A DNA stretch of 64,000 bases from JBGTLA01 sp041744375 (GTDB taxonomy: Bacteria; Actinomycetota; Acidimicrobiia; Spongiisociales; ZC4RG35): contig JBGTLA010000078.1 in the NCBI GenBank assembly GCA_041744375.1, forward strand, positions 1 to 64,000, read 5' to 3'. The notes below the pieces were generated by a model. That model was given only the letters and a program-made list of their open reading frames with translations, was not told where the DNA came from and made no database searches. Numbering within the stretch: position 1 is the stretch's first letter; each line of letters opens with the position of its first letter. This document shows, one piece after another, positions 26,087-34,889 of the stretch. The translations under genes were made by a program, and so were the position numbers.

Positions 26087-26820
26087 GGCAGGAGCTCGGA
26101 CAGGTCGGACACGACGACGGTGGCTCCGGCGGCCGTGAGCGCTTCGGGATCGGAGTGGCGGTCGACACCGATGACAGCCCCAAAGTGGCCGGCTACTCCG
26201 GCTTGCACTCCGGAGACGGCGTCCTCGATGACCACTGCCTCCTCCGGTGTCACTCCCAGCCGGCGGGCGCCTTCGAGGAAAGGGTCGGGTTCCGGCTTAC
26301 CGCGCAACCCGAGCTCGGCCGCCACCACTCCGTCCACCCGATGGACGAAGTACCGAGAAATACCTGCCGCCTCCAGTACGGCTGCGGCGTTGGCGGATGC
26401 CGACACGACCGCCATAGCCATCCCCATGGATTGGAGGGCCTCGAGCAGAGCCACCGACCCCGGGTAGGCGTCGACCCCGCGGGTGGCGAGTATCTCGTTC
26501 ACGAGCTCGTTCTTGAGGTTTCCGATCTGAGAAATGGTGTCGAACCCGGGAGGTTCGTCAGGGCGACCCCGCGGCAACTCGATAGCCCGGGCAGCCAAGA
26601 AGGCGGCCACGCCGTCGAAGCGGGGCCGACCGTCGACGTGCGCCCGATAGTCGCTGTCGATGTCGAAGGCCGCCTGACGATGGTTGCCGTCAACGGCCCA
26701 CTGGTCCAAGAAGCGGTCGAAAGTCTCCTTCCAGGCGGCGGCATGGACTGTTGCTGTGGGGGTGAGAACACCGTCGAGGTCGAAGAGCACTGCGTCGAAT
26801 CGGTTCCAGTCGAATGGCAC
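26083..26820 (-). CDS. beta-phosphoglucomutase (HAD family)
   Basis: This HAD hydrolase-like protein converts beta-glucose-1-phosphate to glucose-6-phosphate. Motif I is VLFDLDGVLTP with the nucleophilic and acid/base aspartates. A helical cap follows. Motif II is VVSASANAAAVL, motif III is the lysine in RGKPEPDPF, and motif IV is VVIEDAVSGVQAG. The frame extends to 26901, but GTG 26820 has a GAGGGT site six bases before it and leaves room for the small upstream gene. Its stop overlaps the GH65 ATG, so the two enzymes are made together. Confidence 0.88.
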   Translation of the reverse strand: MPFDWNRFDAVLFDLDGVLTPTATVHAAAWKETFDRFLDQWAVDGNHRQAAFDIDSDYRAHVDGRPRFDGVAAFLAARAIELPRGRPDEPPGFDTISQIGNLKNELVNEILATRGVDAYPGSVALLEALQSMGMAMAVVSASANAAAVLEAAGISRYFVHRVDGVVAAELGLRGKPEPDPFLEGARRLGVTPEEAVVIEDAVSGVQAGVAGHFGAVIGVDRHSDPEALTAAGATVVVSDLSELLP

Positions 26821-26863
26821 GTGGTCACCCTCGATGGTCACGGTCCGAAGGTGCCAGGGGCCA

Positions 26864-27073
26864 TCAGGGGGAAGCCGACGTTCCCACCGATGGCTGCGCA
26901 CCGGTGCGCCTCACCTCTGAGATCACTGAGGCCAGGGGGAATTGCACGGTCCGCCCGGCGAGGGAGAACGGCTCGGTCAGAAGCATGTCCATGGTTCCGG
27001 GACCCCGGCAGATTATGTGCCCGGTATAGGTACGAGGCCCGCCGTCGATTGTGATTGTGACAGTTACGATCAT
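26864..27073 (-). CDS. small beta-rich hypothetical protein
   Basis: A 69-residue protein starting at ATG 27073 reads VTVTITIDGGPRTYTGHII, then LLTEPFSLAGRTVQFPL. The alternating hydrophobic pattern suggests a short beta-barrel or hairpin protein. It ends 44 bp before the mutase and would be the first gene of the disaccharide operon. No family was recognised. The coherent strand pattern and spacing support reality, but the evidence is modest. Confidence 0.45.
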   Translation of the reverse strand: MIVTVTITIDGGPRTYTGHIICRGPGTMDMLLTEPFSLAGRTVQFPLASVISEVRRTGAQPSVGTSASP

Positions 27074-27241
27074 GACGTTTCGTCTCGATGTGTCGGCTTC
27101 GGAGCCCAAGATCCAAAGTAACGCTCCTCATCCTGACAGAAGTGGCGGCCGGGGTGAAGGACCCACCGGGGGGTCGTCCGACCCATGTCGCCGCGTCCGT
27201 TTACCTCCTCGTTACCTGCTCGGCGATACCGTGGCACACAC

Positions 27242-27916
27242 ATGAGGCTGCTGATCGTTGAGGACGAGGTCGAACTGGCCTCGGCGGTGGCGCGGGGTCT
27301 GCGCCGTCAGGGTCACGCCGTCGACGTTGCCGAGACCGCCATCGATGCCGAGCTCAAGCTGATGTCCGTTGGTTACGACCTGATCCTCTTGGACTGGAAC
27401 CTGCCCGACGCCCCTGGGCTGGAAATATGTCGGCGACTCACTCACGGCGAGCTGGAGACCTTCGCAGCCGAACGGCCGAGGATCCTGATGCTCACCGCAC
27501 GAGACGAGGTCGACGACCGGGTCCTCGGCCTCGATGCCGGAGCCGACGACTACCTAGTGAAGCCGTTTGCGTTCGCCGAGCTGGCGGCACGGGTGCGGGC
27601 ACTCCTCCGGCGCGACGACCAGGCCGGTCCGGTCATCGAGGTCGACGACTTGTTCCTCGATCCGGCCCGATTCGAAGCACGCGAAGGTGGTGAGACGCTC
27701 AATCTGAGCGCCAAGGAGTTTTCGTTGCTGCATTACTTCATGGCTCATCCCGGGCGGGTCATGTCACAAGAGCACCTTCTGGAGCATGTATGGGACGAGA
27801 TGGCCGACCCGTTCACCAACGTGGCGAGGGTGACCATCTCCAACCTGCGAAAGAAGCTCCGCGACCCTGAGCGTCTCGAGACGGTGCCCGGCCGTGGCTA
27901 CCGGTTGCGAACGTGA
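27242..27916 (+). CDS. OmpR/PhoB-family response regulator
   Basis: This 224-residue regulator starts at ATG 27242. The receiver domain has acidic pocket VEDE, phospho-acceptor Asp in LILLDWNLP (about residue 50), Thr in MLTARDE and Lys in LVKPF. The C-terminal winged helix includes LSAKEFSLLHYFMAHPGRVMSQ and ends GRGYRLRT. Its GTG-started kinase partner overlaps by four bases. Targets may include the HtrA gene 3 kb downstream, whose promoter has an OmpR-style direct repeat. Confidence 0.93.
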   Translation: MRLLIVEDEVELASAVARGLRRQGHAVDVAETAIDAELKLMSVGYDLILLDWNLPDAPGLEICRRLTHGELETFAAERPRILMLTARDEVDDRVLGLDAGADDYLVKPFAFAELAARVRALLRRDDQAGPVIEVDDLFLDPARFEAREGGETLNLSAKEFSLLHYFMAHPGRVMSQEHLLEHVWDEMADPFTNVARVTISNLRKKLRDPERLETVPGRGYRLRT

Positions 27917-29091
27917 AAAGCCCGGTCTCGTTCGTCCAGTCGATTCGTTTCCGTCTTTCGATCCTGTACTCGTCGGTTGTCTTCGGGCTGGGCGCCGCCA
28001 TTCTCGGAGTCACCTACTACTTCATACAGCGCAACCTCCGCCGGCTCCCCCTGATGTTCGACAGCCGCGTGGTCACCGTGCGCGGGATCGACATCGTTAT
28101 CCAAGACGTCGACATCGACACGGCCCAGCTCATGGAGCAGGCGGTGACGCAGCGGTCCCTGGAGATGTTGTCCGACTACTCGCTCGTAGCGCTGGTGGTT
28201 CTGTTCCTTCTATCGCTGGTCGTGGGCTGGGTGATAGCCGGCAGGGCCCTGCGTCCGGTGGCTCGGATCACGGCGGTCGCCAACGAGATCCAAGCTTCGG
28301 ACCTGTCGCGTCGACTCTCCTTCGAGGGGCCCGAGGATGAGCTGAGCCGTCTGGCCGACACATTCGACGATATGCTGGAACGCCTGGACACGGCCTTCAG
28401 CGCTCAACGCCGCTTTCTGGCTGACACGTCCCACGATCTGCGCACGCCGCTGGCGGTCATTCGCTCCAACATCGACGTCCTGTCCGACGATCCGGCTGCG
28501 TCCCTGGACGACTGGCGAGCGGCCGGCGAGATCGTGGCTCGCAATGCCGAGAGGATGGCCGAAATGATCGACGACCTCTTGGCGGCGGCGCGCCTCGAGG
28601 TGCGCAGTGCCGCCACGGTCAACGTGAATCTCGCCGACTTGGTGGCCGAGGCTGTCGGCGAGTTCCGTGCCCGCGGTGAGGAGGCACAGGTTTCGGTGGA
28701 GGCAAGTCCGATGCCGGCCATGATCGAAGGTGTCCCCCACGCGCTGCGCAGGGCCCTTTCGAACCTGGCCGACAACGCCATGAAAGTGGCCCCGCCAGGT
28801 TCGCGGGTGGTCATGGCGTCGGGCTCGGTGGATTCGTGGGCCTGGCTGGCCGTGGCGGACGAGGGCCCGGGAATCGATCCTGCCATGGCGGAAAGGGCCG
28901 GGCGGAGAGGGCTGGGTCTGGCGATCGTTCGCCAGATCGCCGAGGCCCATGGCGGCAGGATGTCGGCCCATCGAGGTGAGCGCGGGGGTTCGACTGTAGT
29001 TATGTGGCTGCCGACGCCGACCGCCGACAACCCGTGCCCGACAGAGCCGCCCCAGCTCACTTACTCCGGCAGCGCTCCCGTCGCGAACTGA
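27913..29091 (+). CDS. sensor histidine kinase
   Basis: This 392-residue membrane kinase has two helices (about residues 17-40 and 93-117) bounding a small extracytoplasmic sensor of about 50 residues. A HAMP domain follows, with AGRALRPVARIT. The phospho-acceptor His lies in FLADTSHDLRTPLAVI. The ATPase domain carries the N box NLADNAMKVA and glycine boxes VADEGPGIDPAM and GLGLAIVRQIAEAHGG. It should phosphorylate the overlapping response regulator. The signal is unknown. Confidence 0.93.
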   Translation: MKSPVSFVQSIRFRLSILYSSVVFGLGAAILGVTYYFIQRNLRRLPLMFDSRVVTVRGIDIVIQDVDIDTAQLMEQAVTQRSLEMLSDYSLVALVVLFLLSLVVGWVIAGRALRPVARITAVANEIQASDLSRRLSFEGPEDELSRLADTFDDMLERLDTAFSAQRRFLADTSHDLRTPLAVIRSNIDVLSDDPAASLDDWRAAGEIVARNAERMAEMIDDLLAAARLEVRSAATVNVNLADLVAEAVGEFRARGEEAQVSVEASPMPAMIEGVPHALRRALSNLADNAMKVAPPGSRVVMASGSVDSWAWLAVADEGPGIDPAMAERAGRRGLGLAIVRQIAEAHGGRMSAHRGERGGSTVVMWLPTPTADNPCPTEPPQLTYSGSAPVAN

Positions 29092-29170
29092 CACGCCACA
29101 AACCTCGGCCTGCCGTGTCCTCGTGCGCTCCGGGCGGACCCGCCTTGTCTGGGTTGCGTCGCCGGCGGGG

Positions 29171-30511
29171 TCACACCCAGGGGCTGTTGGTGGTGCCGGA
29201 GCCGAAGGCGCGTCCACCGGCGAAGCGATCGAGGCCGAATGGCTCGAGCTCCCTTACTGGTTCCGAACCGATGATCTGGCGGGCTACCAACTTGCCGATC
29301 CCAGTCATCTTGTACCCGTGATTGCTGTCGGCGATCATGTACAGGTTTGGTTTGATCCAGTCCATGATGGGTACGTTGTCGGGAGTGAAGGCCCCGATGC
29401 CGCCGTTACGACGCTCTTTGAAGTTGGGCCTGATGCCCTCGAATCGTGTCATGAACATGCCCATGACTGTCGTGAGGTAGTCGGCGAAGTCGGGTCCGGC
29501 CTGGTACTTTTCGTTGGCGTGGCCGTAGGGGTCGACACTGGCGTCTGGGCCGATCTTCTTGGGCATGCCGCCGCCCTGGATGCCGGGTCGCTCCATTCGC
29601 TCGGTGCCGTTCTTCCAGTAGGCGTACACAGAGTCGCCGAGTACCCGCCCCGTCGATGGTTCGACAACTGGGGTGTTCATCAACTCGATGTGGAGCACCG
29701 GGGGATTCATCCCGTGGGCGGTCTGATACGGGCCGTCGTAGTAGATCTCGCCCTCTTCCAGCCGCCAGAACGTCCACATATCCTTCTTCTCGTCGCGGGT
29801 GCCATCGCCGTACCGCACATCGAGTGTCCTGGGCAGACCCAGCATGTTCCAATGCGCCGAGACCCATGCGCCAACACACAAGAAGACCACGTCGGCTCGG
29901 ATGTCGCCTCGGTTCGTGCGCACAGCCGCGACTTCGTTGCCGGACATCTCGTACCCGGTGACCTCAACACCCGAAAACATCTGGACGCCGTAACGCTTAC
30001 ACATCTCCGTCAGGCCCGCGATCGATTGGGCCGTTCCCGCATACCCGCTCAGATGCTCGTGCAGGACTACCTCGGTGGAGTGGGGCTTGAAGTCGGGCCA
30101 AACACTGGTGAGGAAGGCGCGCGCCTCGCGGCCGGTGTACACGTCGGAGGTGTAGCCGACACTCTCCTGACTTTTCAGGATCTTTTCGTACTCGGCGACT
30201 TGATTCTCTTCGCCGCATGAGATGTAGCCGACTTGCTGGAATCCGAACAGGATGGGGTCGTAGTTCCACACATCCACGGAGTGGCGCAGGATGGCGTGGA
30301 GTGGTTCGGTCATGTAGAGGTTGCGCACGCACCCGCAGGCGACTCCGGTCGCTCCCGCTCCTGGGCCGGTCTTGTCGAGGAGCACGATGTCGGCTCCGGA
30401 TCCGCTACTCGCCTCCTTCATCTCCATTGCGAGATGCCAGGCCGTACTCAACCCGTGGACACCGGCCCCGATGATGACGTATCTGGCAGCCTCGGGTAAT
30501 GCTGTCGTCAA
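29171..30511 (-). CDS. FAD-dependent amine/amino-acid oxidase (DAO family)
   Basis: This 446-residue flavoprotein starts with TTG at 30511, directly after an AGGAGGAG site. The FAD motif is YVIIGAGVHGLSTAWHLA. The sarcosine-oxidase-beta-like insertion GATGVACGCVRNLY suggests covalent or close flavin contact, and the C-terminal DNVPIMDWIKPNLYMIADSNHGYKMTG is typical of DAO proteins. It probably oxidises an N-methyl or secondary amino acid. No tetrahydrofolate-using partner subunits lie beside it, so the acceptor is unclear. Confidence 0.82.
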   Translation of the reverse strand: MTTALPEAARYVIIGAGVHGLSTAWHLAMEMKEASSGSGADIVLLDKTGPGAGATGVACGCVRNLYMTEPLHAILRHSVDVWNYDPILFGFQQVGYISCGEENQVAEYEKILKSQESVGYTSDVYTGREARAFLTSVWPDFKPHSTEVVLHEHLSGYAGTAQSIAGLTEMCKRYGVQMFSGVEVTGYEMSGNEVAAVRTNRGDIRADVVFLCVGAWVSAHWNMLGLPRTLDVRYGDGTRDEKKDMWTFWRLEEGEIYYDGPYQTAHGMNPPVLHIELMNTPVVEPSTGRVLGDSVYAYWKNGTERMERPGIQGGGMPKKIGPDASVDPYGHANEKYQAGPDFADYLTTVMGMFMTRFEGIRPNFKERRNGGIGAFTPDNVPIMDWIKPNLYMIADSNHGYKMTGIGKLVARQIIGSEPVRELEPFGLDRFAGGRAFGSGTTNSPWV

Positions 30512-30666
30512 GACTCCTCCTGGTGCTCGCCCGACGAGAGCATGAGACTACCAGCAGGTCCGCAATCGCCGCTGAAGATGACGACGTGGATAAACGGTGT
30601 TGACGTCGAGCGTCTGTCCGTCCGGGATGGACCAGGAGCCAGGCACAACAGGCCCTGGGGTTCCGT
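30512..30666. other. intergenic leader upstream of the HtrA gene
   Basis: Apart from the direct repeat at 30667-30686 and the GAGGAGA ribosome site just before 30727, nothing distinctive was seen in this divergent spacer. Confidence 0.4.
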
Positions 30667-30686
30667 CTTTAGCGTCGCTTTAGCGT
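30667..30686 (+). promoter_or_regulatory. direct repeat CTTTAGCGT x2, OmpR-type operator candidate
   Basis: The nonamer CTTTAGCGT occurs at 30667-30675 and again at 30678-30686, 11 bp from start to start. That is the usual spacing for a dimer of an OmpR/PhoB-type regulator binding tandem half-sites. It lies 41 bp upstream of the HtrA-like start. The response regulator at 27242-27916 is the nearest candidate. Confidence 0.5.
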
Positions 30687-30726
30687 TCCAATCGTAGGTT
30701 CGCAAGCAGCCAACCCCGAGGAGACC

Positions 30727-31821
30727 ATGACGTTTTCGACCGACATCACCCCGACAGCAACCGAAGAGCCGGCTGTCGATCATCGCGATCAGGATGAGCT
30801 TGTCCGCCAGTCCGACTCCTCTGCTGGCCGGCGGCTTCCACGGGGCGGAGCCTGGATGCTGAGCATGGTGATGCTCGCTCTTGGGATCGGATTGGGATGG
30901 GTCGTCTTCTCCGCCCCGCCCCAACCCGAAGCCCCCGTTTCGGAAACCGCTGCGTCGACGGTCAGCGAGGAGCCAGTGGCCGACGTAGCCGAGGCGCTGC
31001 TTCCCTCCGTCGTCCAGGTCGAGACCGCCACCGGGATCGGCTCCGGCGTCCTCTACGACGCCGGAGGCCTCATCCTGACGGCAGACCACGTGGTCGCCGG
31101 CTCCGAAGAGGTCCAGATCCGTCTCTCCGACGGCCGGTTGTTCACCGGTGAGGTTCTTGGAGGCGACGCCGCCTCAGACGTGGCAGTGGTGCGGATCGAT
31201 GCCACCGGCTTGGCGGCGGCGAGGATCGGGGCCGACTCCGATGTTCGAGTCGGGCAGATGGCGGTGGCTATCGGGAGCCCGTTCGGCCTCAACTCGACCG
31301 TCACCTCCGGAGTCGTGTCGGCCGTTAACCAATCTGTGGGGACGGCGGCCATAGCTCAGTCTCTCATCCAGACCGACGCCGCCATCAACCCCGGCAATTC
31401 GGGAGGGGCACTGGCCAATCGGGAAGGGGAGGTCATCGGGATCAATGTGTCGATCTTTTCGCGCTCTGGCGGAAACCACGGCGTGGGGTTCGCCGTCCCG
31501 ATTGGGGTGGCGCTGGACCTGGCCAACTCCATCGTGTCGGGGGAGCCCATCAGCGCCGCCGTGTTGGGGATCACAGGAGCCGACACCGAAACCGAGTCCA
31601 GCGGCGCCCTCATCACCGGGGTAGCGCCGGGTTCCGGAGCCGATGCTGCGGGCGTACGCATCGGCGACGTGGTCATGGCAGTCGACGGCGTGCGCGTACA
31701 GGGCATCGCCGACCTGGGAGCCCAAATCCGCACCAACCGTCCCGGGGAGAGCGTCACCCTGGAGATCGTCCGTGACGGCTCCATCATCGAAGTGAACGTA
31801 GAGCTGGGAACCGTGGACTGA
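30727..31821 (+). CDS. HtrA/DegP-type membrane-anchored serine protease with PDZ domain
   Basis: This 364-residue protein has a cytoplasmic head of about 40 residues, one anchor helix (about 43-62), a trypsin-like domain and a C-terminal PDZ domain. The catalytic triad is His in LTADHVV, Asp in SDVAVVRID and Ser in NPGNSGGAL. The PDZ carries GVAPGSGADAAGVRIGDVVMAVDG. It should degrade or refold envelope proteins. In mycobacteria MprAB controls the comparable PepD, and the two-component genes nearby allow a similar link here. Confidence 0.92.
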   Translation: MTFSTDITPTATEEPAVDHRDQDELVRQSDSSAGRRLPRGGAWMLSMVMLALGIGLGWVVFSAPPQPEAPVSETAASTVSEEPVADVAEALLPSVVQVETATGIGSGVLYDAGGLILTADHVVAGSEEVQIRLSDGRLFTGEVLGGDAASDVAVVRIDATGLAAARIGADSDVRVGQMAVAIGSPFGLNSTVTSGVVSAVNQSVGTAAIAQSLIQTDAAINPGNSGGALANREGEVIGINVSIFSRSGGNHGVGFAVPIGVALDLANSIVSGEPISAAVLGITGADTETESSGALITGVAPGSGADAAGVRIGDVVMAVDGVRVQGIADLGAQIRTNRPGESVTLEIVRDGSIIEVNVELGTVD

Positions 31822-31856
31822 CCTGAGGAGGGGTGGTCCAACGCCGGATGCGACGT

Positions 31857-32662
31857 TCAGCTCACCGTCCTGCGGTACTGGCGGACCGCCAGGGGTGCGA
31901 ACACGGCAACGATGACCGTTGTCCAGGCGAGGGAGTGCCACAAGAGGATGCCGACCTCACCTCCCAGGAAGAGTACGCGCAGCGTGGCGGCGATGATGGT
32001 TATCGGCTGGTTGTCGGCGAAGGACTGGAGCCAGATGGGCATCGTCTCGGTGGGCAGGAACACCGACGACGCCAACACCAGCGGAAAGATCGGAAGGAAC
32101 CCGGCCGACTGGGCCGCCTCCGGCGTCTTGGCGACGAGGCCGATGTAGGCCATCACCCAGGTCATGGCGTAGGCGAAAGCCATGGCGACGGCCACCCCCA
32201 GCAGAAACCGCCCTCCCCGGCCTGGATGCGGAATCCGACCACAAAGCCCACTCCCAGCATGGGGAAGGTAACGAAGGTATTGCGGACCAAGTCGGCGATG
32301 GTGCGTCCCGTCAAGACAGCCGAGCGGGCGATCGGAAGGGAACGGAAGCGGTCGATTACCCCGTTTCCCAGATCTTCGGTCAGGCCGATGGCCGTGGAGC
32401 CGGCGCCGAAGACCGACGACTGCACGAGAATCCCAGGGATGAGGAAATTGATGTAGTTGCCTCCTGCAGCGTCGGGCAACGAGAAACTAATCGCCCCGCC
32501 GAACACGTAATTGAACAAGAGCAGGAACATCACGGGCTGGACGGTGGCGAACAGGAGCAACTGGGGGAGCCTTACGAACCTGAGCAGATTGCGTCGGGCG
32601 ATCACCACCACGTGCGTGGCGGACTGTGACAGCGTGGTTCGGTGGGCGCCCCAGGCGGTCAT
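31857..32662 (-). pseudogene. ABC-2 permease (DrrB-like) with a one-base frameshift
   Basis: The first part (from 32662) encodes the amphipathic N-terminus and first helices (LLLFATVQPVMFLLLFNYVFGG) plus the ABC-2 motif DRFRSLPIARSAVLTGRT. It then runs out of frame after VVGFRIQAGEGG. The remainder, with MAFAYAMTWVMAYIGLVAKT and the last four helices, continues in another frame. One additional base in the C run at 32211-32213 restores a single protein of about 268 residues. It pairs with the adjacent DrrA-like ATPase (ATGA overlap). Either the exporter is inactivated or the assembly lost a base. Confidence 0.8.
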
Positions 32663-33702
32663 CGCCTCGCCTTGCGAATTCGGCGCCGTTCCGGCTCCGG
32701 CGCCGAATCGATCTCCGCGACGCGACCCGTCAATGCCAAGAAGACATCATCGAGTGTGGGTTTGCGCAGAGCGATGTCCTCGGGGGCCAGGCCGGCGTCG
32801 TCGAGCGCTCTGACCGTCGCCGTCAGCGACGCGGCCCCGTCGGGAGCAGGGATCGAAAGGGTTCCACGGTGTTCAGATGGAGGCTCGCCGGCGATATCGG
32901 TGAGGATCCGCAGGGCAGCTTCTCGATCGGCCGCGCCGACATGGAGGGCGATCACATCCCCACCTAGTTTCGCCTTCAGCTGGCGCGCTGTGCCCTCGGC
33001 GATGAGTTGGCCCTCGTCGATGACTCCGATCCTGTCGGCGAGATAGTCGGCCTCTTCGAGATACTGGGTGGTAAGAAGGAGGGTGGTACCTCCCTCGACC
33101 AGTTCGCGGATCAGCTCCCACAGCTCGATACGGCTGCGGGGGTCCACTCCCGTTGTCGGTTCATCGAGGAACAGGACCGACGGCCTTCCGACCATGGAGG
33201 CGGCCAGGTCGAGTCGCCGTCGCATTCCACCCGAATAGGTACGCACCTGCCGGTCGGCTGCTTCGATCAGGTTGATCCGCTCGAGCACTTCGGTGGTGCG
33301 CTGGGCGGCCTCCCGCCGCGAGAGGTTGTAGAGCCGGCCGACCATCTCGACGTTCTCGCGACCCGACTGGAAGTCGTCGATCGCCGCGTACTGACCCCCG
33401 AGCCCGATTCGGCTGCGCACCCGGCGCGGGTCAGCGACCACGTCGATGCCTTCGACCTCGACCCGTCCCGAGTCGGGTTTGAGAAGGGTGGTGAGGACGC
33501 GAATGAGGGTGGTCTTTCCCGCCCCGTTCGGTCCCAAGAGCGCGTACACGATCCCGGGCTCGAATGACAGAGATACGCCGTCGAGGGCGCGCACCTCGCC
33601 GAAGCTCCGAACCACGTCCTCGACTCGTACCGCCCTCTGCACCGAGACATCATCATGGCCAGGCGCCGGATACCCGCAATCAGGGTGGGCCAGCCCGGAC
33701 AT
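32659..33702 (-). CDS. ABC transporter ATPase, DrrA/daunorubicin-resistance type
   Basis: This 347-residue protein has Walker A LLGPNGAGKTT, signature YSGGMRRRLDLAASM, Walker B VLFLDEPTTGVD and the switch His replaced by Gln in LLTTQYLEEAD, as is usual in DrrA. The C-terminal 80 residues form the family-specific extension, ending near LRKPTLDDVFLALTG. The start is probably the first in-frame codon at 33702; a GTG near residue 22 is an alternative. It should power export of a hydrophobic compound or lipid through the frameshifted permease next door. Confidence 0.9.
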   Translation of the reverse strand: MSGLAHPDCGYPAPGHDDVSVQRAVRVEDVVRSFGEVRALDGVSLSFEPGIVYALLGPNGAGKTTLIRVLTTLLKPDSGRVEVEGIDVVADPRRVRSRIGLGGQYAAIDDFQSGRENVEMVGRLYNLSRREAAQRTTEVLERINLIEAADRQVRTYSGGMRRRLDLAASMVGRPSVLFLDEPTTGVDPRSRIELWELIRELVEGGTTLLLTTQYLEEADYLADRIGVIDEGQLIAEGTARQLKAKLGGDVIALHVGAADREAALRILTDIAGEPPSEHRGTLSIPAPDGAASLTATVRALDDAGLAPEDIALRKPTLDDVFLALTGRVAEIDSAPEPERRRIRKARR

Positions 33703-33714
33703 CGCAGGGAGCTC

Positions 33715-34764
33715 TCAGGGGCGGCGGCTGGAGGCGAGCTCGAACAGGCGGGCCGCTCCCTCCCCCATGGTGTCGAAGCGAGGGTCGCTGGTCTGGCCCC
33801 GCAGGTAGCGGATGTAGATCTGCTCCAGGACCACGCCCAGCTTCCAGGTGCCGAACACCACATACCAATCCATCTCCGAGACGTCCCGGCCCGAACGGGC
33901 ACCGTACCGGTCGATGGCTTCAGCCCGGGTGATCCAACCTGGTGCCGTCACCGGCATGAGGCTGTGGGTGCGTTCGTCGACCTCGTCGTGGTCATGCCAC
34001 GATCCGAGGAGGGTCCCCAGATCACAAAGGGGGTCGCCACGAGTCGCCATGTCCCAGTCGTACACGGCCTCGCACTTCGAGGGATCGTCGACGGCCACGG
34101 CCATGTTGTCGAGTCGCCAGTCGTTGTGGAGGAGTGTCGGTTCGGGCGAGTTCGGCAGGCCCTCGACGAGCCAGGCACCGACCTCGTCGGCGAGCGGATT
34201 GTCTTCGTGGCGCGCTCTCTCCCATCGCCTGAGCCAGCCGCCAACCTGACGGTCGAGGAATCCCTCCGGCCTGCCGAGGTCTTCGAGATCGCAATCGGCG
34301 GCGGTCACGGCATGGAAGTCGGCGAGCGTGTCGATGACCACGCCCGACAGGGCCTTCGTGGCCTCGGGATCGTTGCCGCCCCCGAACACCTGTGGGATCG
34401 TCTCTCGCACAACCACACCCTGGCGTCGTTCCATCACCAAGAACGGCGCACCGAGGACGCTCTCGTCGTCACACAGGAGATGGGAACGGGGTGCCTGGGG
34501 GAAAGCTCTCCACAGACGGGACAGGACCATGTGCTCGCGCGCCATGTCGTGGGCTCCGGGCGCCACCGGCCCCAGCGGAGGACGGCGGAGGACGTATTCG
34601 GCTCCTCCGGCGAACTCCAACAGATAGGTCAGGTTGGCCCTTCCGCCCGCGAATTGTGTGACCCGCATCGGTGCTTCGGCGCCCGCAAGCTTTCCCGCCA
34701 GGTAGGTGGCGACTGTGGTCTCGTCGAAAGCCTCTTCAGGTCGGACGGGGATGAGGTCGGCCAC
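33715..34764 (-). CDS. aminoglycoside-phosphotransferase-fold kinase
   Basis: From GTG 34764 this 349-residue protein shows the APH fold: a nucleotide-binding lobe with FAGGRANLTYLLEF and EYVLRRPP, the catalytic loop LLHNDWRLDNMAV and the metal motif VYDWDMATRGDPLCDLG. It resembles the FadE36/ACAD10-type kinases linked to acyl metabolism more than antibiotic-resistance enzymes. The substrate is unknown. It precedes the DrrA-like gene by 12 bp on the same strand, so the two may be co-transcribed. Confidence 0.83.
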   Translation of the reverse strand: MADLIPVRPEEAFDETTVATYLAGKLAGAEAPMRVTQFAGGRANLTYLLEFAGGAEYVLRRPPLGPVAPGAHDMAREHMVLSRLWRAFPQAPRSHLLCDDESVLGAPFLVMERRQGVVVRETIPQVFGGGNDPEATKALSGVVIDTLADFHAVTAADCDLEDLGRPEGFLDRQVGGWLRRWERARHEDNPLADEVGAWLVEGLPNSPEPTLLHNDWRLDNMAVAVDDPSKCEAVYDWDMATRGDPLCDLGTLLGSWHDHDEVDERTHSLMPVTAPGWITRAEAIDRYGARSGRDVSEMDWYVVFGTWKLGVVLEQIYIRYLRGQTSDPRFDTMGEGAARLFELASSRRP

Positions 34765-34889
34765 GGGGACAATGTACCGCTGCGACACTGACGGCGGCCA
34801 CCTCCGGTAGGATCGTCGCCTCCCACAACGGAAGTCCACCACTGAACCCATTCGACATCTCGGAAGCGCTCGTCGACGACGTCTTCGCT

